From assembly GCF_029690065.1 (NCBI RefSeq), contig NZ_CP121463.1, forward strand, positions 620,001 through 684,000: 64,000 nucleotides of DNA, given 5' to 3'. The position numbers and the translations under genes are program-made. Each line of letters starts with the position of its first letter. Within the stretch, counting starts at the first letter, position 1. This document shows, in pieces, positions 58,898-64,000 of this stretch. The DNA is from Arthrobacter sp. Y-9. Its GTDB lineage: Bacteria; Actinomycetota; Actinomycetes; Actinomycetales; Micrococcaceae. Below the pieces are notes generated by a model, which did no database searches, had not been told where the DNA came from, and was given only the letters and a program-made list of their open reading frames with translations.

Positions 58898-61501
58898 CTA
58901 TGCGTTGACGACCAGGCCCAGCTCCGCGCTGCTCGCCAGGCCCTCGTGCTGCGGGAAGATTCGCACCGTGTAGCCGAACGCGCCCGAGCGGTCCACCGGG
59001 ATCGTGCCCCGGAAGAGCCAGCGGCCGCCGCCCAGGTCCTCGACGGGCTCCAGGTCCACACTGCGGGGATCCTTGATCCGGTCGTCATGGCCGGCCTTGC
59101 CGTAGGCCGCCGTGACGCGGACCTCCTCGGGCGTCAGGCCGTCGAGGGCCACATAGCTGTTCACCGTGAGGGTGTCGCCGATCTGCGGTGATTCGCTCAC
59201 GCCGCTGCTGTCGACGTGCTCCACGTGCACGCTCGGCCACGAGGCCCGGACCCGCTCGGCGTAGGCGGCGAGGTCTTTGGCGAGGGCGTAGCCGTCCTCC
59301 GCGGCGTCCCGGCCGGAGACCGCGGCGGGCGTGTAGAGGCCGGAGACGTAGTCCTTGACCATGCGGTCCGCGGAGACCGCCGGGCCGAGGTGGGCCAGGG
59401 TGTGCTTGATCATCGAGATCCACGCGGTCGGCAGTCCGTCCTCGTCCGCCGAGGACGGACCGGCTGCGCCCGCGTCGGTGGAGAGCGCGGCGCCGTAGAA
59501 GCGCGGAGCCACCTGGGTCTCGAGCAGCTCGTACAGGGCGGCCGCTTCGATGTCGTCCCGTTCCTCGGGGGACGCGCCGTTGTTCGCGGTCGGGATCGCC
59601 CAGCCGTTCTCGCCGTCGTACATCTCGTCCCACCAGCCGTCCAGCACGGAGAGGTTGAGCGAGCCGTTGATGGCGGCCTTCATGCCCGACGTCCCGCAGG
59701 CCTCCAGGGGCCGCAGCGGGTTGTTGAGCCAGACGTCGCAGCCGGGGAAGAGGGTCCGTGCCATGGCGATGTCGTAGTTGGGGAGGAACACGATCCGGTG
59801 CCGGACCTCGGGGCCGTCGGTGAAGTGCACCAGATCCTGGATCATCTTCTTGCCCGCGTCGTCGGCCGGGTGCGACTTGCCCGCGATCACGAGCTGCACC
59901 GGGTGCTCCGGGTGCAGGAGGATCCGCCGGAGCCGTTCCGGGTCGCGCAGCATGAGGGTCAGCCGCTTGTAGGTGGGCACGCGGCGCGCGAAGCCGATCG
60001 TCAGGATGTCGGGGTCGAGCACCCCGTCCGTCCACCCGAGTTCGGCGTCGGCCGCGCCGCGCTTCTTCCAGGAGGACCGAAGGCGACGCCGCACATCCGC
60101 CACGAGCTTGCCGCGCAGCTCCCGGCGAAGTGCCCAGAGCGTCTCATCCGGCACGTTGTACGCCAGGTCCCAGCGGCCCAGGGACTCGGCCTCCGGACCG
60201 AAGGCGTCCCGGGCGAGGGTGCCGATGCTGGAGTCCACCCAGGTGGGGACGTGTACGCCGTTCGTGACGGAACCGATCGGGACCTCGGACTTCTCGAACC
60301 CCGGCCAGAGGCCCGCGAACATCCCCCGCGACACCTCGCCGTGCAGCTTGGCCACGCCATTGGCGCGCTGGGCCAGCCGGAGGCCCATCACGGCCATGTT
60401 GAACTTGCCGGGGTCGCCGCCGTCGTAGCTCTCCCGCCCGAGGTCCAGGATCCTGTCCACGGGAACGCCGGGAGCCAGGCCCGCCCGGAAGAAGTGCTCG
60501 ATCTGTGCCAGTTCGAAGCGGTCGATCCCTGCCGCCACCGGGGTGTGGGTGGTGAAGACCGTCGACGCCCGGCTCGCGGCCAGGGCTTCGTCCCAGCTCA
60601 GACCCTGGCTCGTCATGAGCTCCTGGATGCGCTCGATGCCGAGGAATCCCGCGTGCCCCTCATTCGTGTGGAAGACCTCCGGCGCGGACGTGCCCGTCAG
60701 GCGGGCGTATGCGCGCAGGGCCTTCACCCCGCCCATGCCGAGGAGCAGTTCCTGCTGGAGACGGTGGTCCCCGCCGCCTCCGTACAGCCGGTCCGTGATG
60801 CCGCGCGCGGCGTCGTCGTTGCCCGGCACATGGGAGTCCAGCAGGAGCAGCGGCACGCGGCCCACCTCGGCGCGCCAGATCTGCGCGAGCAGCTGCCGTC
60901 CGTGGGGGAGCGGAAGCCGGACGGTCACGGGCGTCCCGTCCTCCTCGCGCAGGAGGGTCAGCGGGAGGTTGTCCGGGTCCAGGACCGGATAGGTCTCCTG
61001 CTGCCAGGCGTCGCGGGACAGGGACTGTTTGAAGTACCCGGCCTGGTAGAGGAGCCCGACCCCCACCAGCGGGACGCCGAGGTCGGACGCCGACTTGAGG
61101 TGGTCGCCGGCCAGGATGCCCAGACCGCCCGAGTACTGAGGGAGCACCTCGGTGATGCCGAATTCGGGGGAGAAGTACGCGATGCGCTCGGGGGCGTCGC
61201 CGTTCAGGCTCTGATACCAGCGCGGTTCCGTGAGATAGCGGTCCAGATCCGCCGCGGCCGTCCGGATGCGGGCCACCACGTCCTCATCCCGTGCCATGGC
61301 CCGGAACTCCTCGCCCGAGATGGCCCCAAGGAGCGCCACAGGGTCGTGCCGGCTCTTGTCCCACAGCACGGGATGCAGGCTTTCGAAGAGCTGGCGGGTC
61401 GGAAGGTGCCAGGACCAGCGGAGATTGTTCGCCAGTCGGGCCAGTGGGGCGATCGGTTCGGGCAGGACGGTTCTGACGGTGAATCTGCGGATGGCCTTCA
61501 C
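58898..61501 (-). CDS. glgP: Alpha-glucan phosphorylase
   Basis: 867 residues from GTG 61501, whose -10 TAGTGT lies 7 bp upstream (leaderless). GT35 family. N-terminal region RFTVRTVLPEPIAPLARLANNLRWSWH and IAYFSPEFGITEVLPQYSGGLGILAGDHLKSASDLG; VFHTNEGHAGFLGIERI; GFARRVPTYKRLTLML; and the PLP-site region EACGTSGMKAAINGSLNLSVLDGWWDE. A C-terminal beta domain (DGLTPEEVRVTAAYG) is typical of actinobacterial and archaeal-type GlgP. It releases glucose-1-phosphate from glucans. Divergent from glgE. Confidence 0.94.
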   Translation of the reverse strand: MKAIRRFTVRTVLPEPIAPLARLANNLRWSWHLPTRQLFESLHPVLWDKSRHDPVALLGAISGEEFRAMARDEDVVARIRTAAADLDRYLTEPRWYQSLNGDAPERIAYFSPEFGITEVLPQYSGGLGILAGDHLKSASDLGVPLVGVGLLYQAGYFKQSLSRDAWQQETYPVLDPDNLPLTLLREEDGTPVTVRLPLPHGRQLLAQIWRAEVGRVPLLLLDSHVPGNDDAARGITDRLYGGGGDHRLQQELLLGMGGVKALRAYARLTGTSAPEVFHTNEGHAGFLGIERIQELMTSQGLSWDEALAASRASTVFTTHTPVAAGIDRFELAQIEHFFRAGLAPGVPVDRILDLGRESYDGGDPGKFNMAVMGLRLAQRANGVAKLHGEVSRGMFAGLWPGFEKSEVPIGSVTNGVHVPTWVDSSIGTLARDAFGPEAESLGRWDLAYNVPDETLWALRRELRGKLVADVRRRLRSSWKKRGAADAELGWTDGVLDPDILTIGFARRVPTYKRLTLMLRDPERLRRILLHPEHPVQLVIAGKSHPADDAGKKMIQDLVHFTDGPEVRHRIVFLPNYDIAMARTLFPGCDVWLNNPLRPLEACGTSGMKAAINGSLNLSVLDGWWDEMYDGENGWAIPTANNGASPEERDDIEAAALYELLETQVAPRFYGAALSTDAGAAGPSSADEDGLPTAWISMIKHTLAHLGPAVSADRMVKDYVSGLYTPAAVSGRDAAEDGYALAKDLAAYAERVRASWPSVHVEHVDSSGVSESPQIGDTLTVNSYVALDGLTPEEVRVTAAYGKAGHDDRIKDPRSVDLEPVEDLGGGRWLFRGTIPVDRSGAFGYTVRIFPQHEGLASSAELGLVVNA

Positions 61502-61632
61502 GTGCGCCACACTAACCGAGTCATCCGACCATCGGAACAGGGGGATGTTTCTTTTTGGTAAATGACGCGTGACGGCGGTTTCTTTCAATTGACCCTTAGC
61601 AATTGGCCCTGGTCCGGACTAACGTCGTGCGT
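61502..61632. promoter_or_regulatory. glgP/glgE divergent control region
   Basis: 131-bp AT-rich spacer (TTTCTTTTTGG, TTTCTTTCAATTG). Both flanking starts are leaderless by their -10 positions: TAGTGT 7 bp before glgP and TAACGT (61620-61625) 7 bp before glgE. Two CAATTG hexamers (61586-61591 and 61600-61605) spaced 14 bp centre to centre may be an operator. Confidence 0.55.
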
Positions 61633-63726
61633 GTGAGCAGCACCAAACGAAGCGCCAGCCGAGCCAAGTCCACTTCCGAGCTCCCCGCGCCCAGCGGGAT
61701 CCCGAGCGGCCTGCGATTCGGCAGGTTCCCCATCACGAATGTGCAGCCGAGCGTCGAGGGCGGACGCTTCCCGGCCAAGGCCGTTCCGGGCCAGGGCCTC
61801 GTGGTGAGCGCCACCGTGTTCCGTGAGGGGCACGACCAGCTGGGCGTCACCGCCGTCCTGAAGGATCCCAAGGGCAAGGTCCGGGAGACCGTCCGTCTCC
61901 ACCCGGCCCGGGGTGAGCGTGGGCTCGGCACCGATCTGTGGGAGGGCGTCTTCACGCCGACCGCCACGGGCGCCTGGACCTTCCTCATCGAGGCCTGGCA
62001 TGACCGGTACGGCACCTGGCACCACAACGCGGAGATCAAGGTCGCCGCGGGCGTGGACGTGGAACTCATGCTCGCCGAGGGCGCCGCATTGCTCGCTCAG
62101 GCCGCCGACGACGACGCCAAGCGCACCGCCGCGGACCGCCGCACCCTCCGCCGTGCCGCCGAAGCGCTCGCGGACTCCCGGCTGACCGTCGAGGAGCGTC
62201 TCGGGGCCGGCTTCTCGGACGCCGTGGCCGGCGCCGTTGAGCGTCAGCCGATCCGCGAACTGGTGACTGAGTCGGAGGAGTATCCGATCCGCGTGGAGCG
62301 CGCCGCCGCGGGCCAGGGCTCCTGGTACGAATTCTTCCCGCGGTCCGAGGGCGCCAAGCGCGACCCGGTCACGGGGGAGTGGACCTCCGGGAACTTCCGC
62401 ACGGCCGCCGACCGTTTGCCCGGCGTCGCCGCCATGGGCTTCGACGTGCTGTACCTGCCGCCCATCCATCCGATCGGCCACGCTCATCGGAAGGGTCCCA
62501 ACAACACGCTCGTGGCAGGACCGGGTGACCCCGGTTCGCCGTGGGCCATCGGTGCGGCCGAGGGCGGCCACGACGCGATCCACCCGGACCTCGGCACTTT
62601 CGAGGACTTCGACGCCTTCGTGGCGGAGGCCGAGGCTCAGGGGCTGGAGATCGCGCTGGACCTCGCGCTCCAGGCGAGCCCCGACCACCCCTGGGTGCAG
62701 AGCAACCCCGAGTGGTTCACCCGCCGCGTGGACGGCAGCATCGCGTACGCCGAGAACCCGCCGAAGAAGTACCAGGACATCTACCCGCTGAACTTCGACA
62801 ACGACCCGGCGGGCCTCAGCAAGGAGATCCTCCGCATCGTCCAGCTGTGGATCAGCCACGGCGTGAAGATCTTCCGCGTGGACAACCCGCACACCAAGCC
62901 CGTGTGGTTCTGGGAGTGGCTGATCGGCCGCGTGAACAAGAAGCACCCCGAGGTGGTCTTCCTGGCCGAGGCCTTCACCCGGCCTGCCATGATGCACGCG
63001 CTCGGCCGGGCCGGCTTCCAGCAGTCGTACAGCTACTTCACCTGGCGGAACACCAAGGAGGAAGTGGAGGAGTACTTCACGGAGGTCTCCCGCGAGTCCG
63101 CGCCGTTCTTCCGCCCGAACTTCTTCGTGAACACCCCGGACATCCTCACGCAGTACCTGCAGTACGGCGGTCCGGCGGCGTTCAAGATCCGTGCCGTGCT
63201 GGCCTCCATGGGCAGCCCGCTCTGGGGTGTCTACGCCGGGTATGAGCTCTTCGAGCACGTGGCCCGCCCGGGCGCCGAGGAGTACATCGACAACGAGAAG
63301 TATGAGTACAAGGACCGCGATTGGGAGGCGGCCGAGGCCGCAGGGCGCTCGCTGGCGCCGTACCTCACGCGTCTGAACCACATCCGGCGCGGTCACCCGG
63401 CGCTGGGGGACCTGCAGAACCTCACGGTCCACCAGTCCTCGGATGACTCCACGGTGGTCTTCTCCAAGCACAAGACGCTGCCGGACGGTTCCAAGGACAC
63501 CCTGATCGTGGTGGTGAACGTGGACCCGCACGGCACCCGCGAGTGCACCGTCTCCCTGGATCTCGCCGCGCTCGAGCTCGATCCTCAGGACTGGACCGCC
63601 TCCCACGGATTCCGCGTCGATGACCTGATCAGCGGCCAGAGCTGGGAGTGGGGCGAGCACAACTACGTCCGGCTGGACCCGCACGTCGAACCTGCACACA
63701 TCCTGCACATCCGCCGAGGAGTCTGA
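61633..63726 (+). CDS. glgE: Alpha-1,4-glucan:maltose-1-phosphate maltosyltransferase
   Basis: 697 residues from GTG 61633 (TAACGT 7 bp upstream); the frame is open to 61603. GH13_3. An N-terminal beta domain ([24 protein letters not shown]) is followed by a helical bundle and the TIM barrel with [23 protein letters not shown], the nucleophile Asp in [13 protein letters not shown] and the general acid Glu in [11 protein letters not shown]. It extends glucans using maltose-1-phosphate. Its stop overlaps the treS start (TGATG), giving the glgE-treS order of the classical GlgE pathway. Confidence 0.95.
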   Translation: MSSTKRSASRAKSTSELPAPSGIPSGLRFGRFPITNVQPSVEGGRFPAKAVPGQGLVVSATVFREGHDQLGVTAVLKDPKGKVRETVRLHPARGERGLGTDLWEGVFTPTATGAWTFLIEAWHDRYGTWHHNAEIKVAAGVDVELMLAEGAALLAQAADDDAKRTAADRRTLRRAAEALADSRLTVEERLGAGFSDAVAGAVERQPIRELVTESEEYPIRVERAAAGQGSWYEFFPRSEGAKRDPVTGEWTSGNFRTAADRLPGVAAMGFDVLYLPPIHPIGHAHRKGPNNTLVAGPGDPGSPWAIGAAEGGHDAIHPDLGTFEDFDAFVAEAEAQGLEIALDLALQASPDHPWVQSNPEWFTRRVDGSIAYAENPPKKYQDIYPLNFDNDPAGLSKEILRIVQLWISHGVKIFRVDNPHTKPVWFWEWLIGRVNKKHPEVVFLAEAFTRPAMMHALGRAGFQQSYSYFTWRNTKEEVEEYFTEVSRESAPFFRPNFFVNTPDILTQYLQYGGPAAFKIRAVLASMGSPLWGVYAGYELFEHVARPGAEEYIDNEKYEYKDRDWEAAEAAGRSLAPYLTRLNHIRRGHPALGDLQNLTVHQSSDDSTVVFSKHKTLPDGSKDTLIVVVNVDPHGTRECTVSLDLAALELDPQDWTASHGFRVDDLISGQSWEWGEHNYVRLDPHVEPAHILHIRRGV

Positions 63727-64000
63727 TGACTTTCAGCCTGCCGTCCGCCAGCAACGGGATCGCCAGCCGGGACCGTTTCGACACCAACGCCCCGGGCCTC
63801 GCCCACGACCCCCAGTGGTTCCGCAAAGCGGTGTTCTACGAGGTTCTGGTGCGCGCCTTCGCGGACTCGAACGGCGATGGCTCGGGTGACTTGAACGGTC
63901 TCATCGACCGGCTGGATTACCTGCAGTGGCTCGGCATCGACTGTCTCTGGCTCCCGCCCTTCTTCCAGTCCCCGCTCCGGGACGGCGGCTATGACATCTC
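63726..64000 (+). CDS. treS: Trehalose synthase TreS, 3'-truncated by window edge
   Basis: First 91 residues only. [63 protein letters not shown] is the strongly conserved N-terminal part of TreS (maltose-trehalose isomerase, GH13). ATG 63726 overlaps the glgE stop. It converts trehalose to maltose, which a maltokinase (often fused to or next to TreS) phosphorylates for GlgE. The rest, including the active site, lies beyond the window. Confidence 0.9.
   Translation, partial: MTFSLPSASNGIASRDRFDTNAPGLAHDPQWFRKAVFYEVLVRAFADSNGDGSGDLNGLIDRLDYLQWLGIDCLWLPPFFQSPLRDGGYDI

Overview
The window is about 64 kb of very GC-rich DNA whose gene content and order point to a Micrococcaceae actinobacterium of the Arthrobacter type. 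The signs are senX3-regX3 next to phoU and gpmA, the run carD-ispD-ispF-cysS-rlmB, tmk-holB, a proteasome activator (Bpa), the GlgE/TreS alpha-glucan pathway and GTP-dependent PEP carboxykinase. This is inferred from gene content; no database search was possible. I see no prophage, IS element, CRISPR array or integrase, so it reads as chromosomal backbone with a few accessory genes.

Layout. 1-1.6 kb: end of an MFS transporter and a duplicated tRNA-Arg(ACG) unit. 1.8-8 kb: pckG, a LysR/EamA divergent pair and poxB (central carbon and export). 8-14.3 kb: small regulators and redox genes (CGNR zinc finger, SDR/HxlR pair, DHFR-like), an amino-acid permease, a phosphohexomutase and a DUF6157 protein. 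14.4-23 kb: a RecQ helicase with a phosphoribosyltransferase-like tail, an alpha-L-fucosidase, tRNA-Ser(GCT), a prolyl oligopeptidase and a large FAD/NAD(P)-binding protein. 23-29 kb: a 1520-residue secreted nuclease/5'-nucleotidase, a VOC protein and tRNA-Ser(TGA). 29-35 kb: a quinone reductase, cstA with its small YbdD partner, bpa, a hypothetical gene and an aldo/keto reductase. 35-43 kb: two GT-C-type membrane glycosyltransferases around tRNA-Thr(CGT) and a phosphonatase-like hydrolase, then a secreted TAP-type hydrolase, holB and tmk. 43-55.9 kb: a trans-sulfuration enzyme, DUF2516, a methyltransferase, gpmA, phoU/senX3/regX3, a lipoprotein, carD, a VOC gene, ispD-ispF, cysS and rlmB. 55.9-64 kb: glgX, a barnase-like RNase with a barstar, glgP, glgE and the start of treS (cut by the window end).

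How the genes fit together. The last 8 kb is an alpha-glucan/trehalose module: GlgX debranches, GlgP phosphorolyses, and GlgE and TreS link trehalose/maltose to glucan. A toxin-like RNase/inhibitor pair sits inside it. SenX3-RegX3-PhoU is the phosphate-sensing system, and the secreted nuclease/nucleotidase is a natural phosphate scavenger, though I see no clear PHO box at it.

Three patterns run through the window. (1) Many genes have a -10-like hexamer exactly 6-7 bp before the start codon and no Shine-Dalgarno, implying leaderless mRNAs; this fixes several starts. (2) Short tandem duplications, repeatedly with a 17-bp period, lie on or just after stop codons. (3) Long, nearly perfect hairpins close most transcription units. 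The best single regulatory site is a SoxR/MerR-type promoter (CCTCAA-N6-TTGAGG inside a 19-bp spacer) in front of the VOC gene at 51303-51986.
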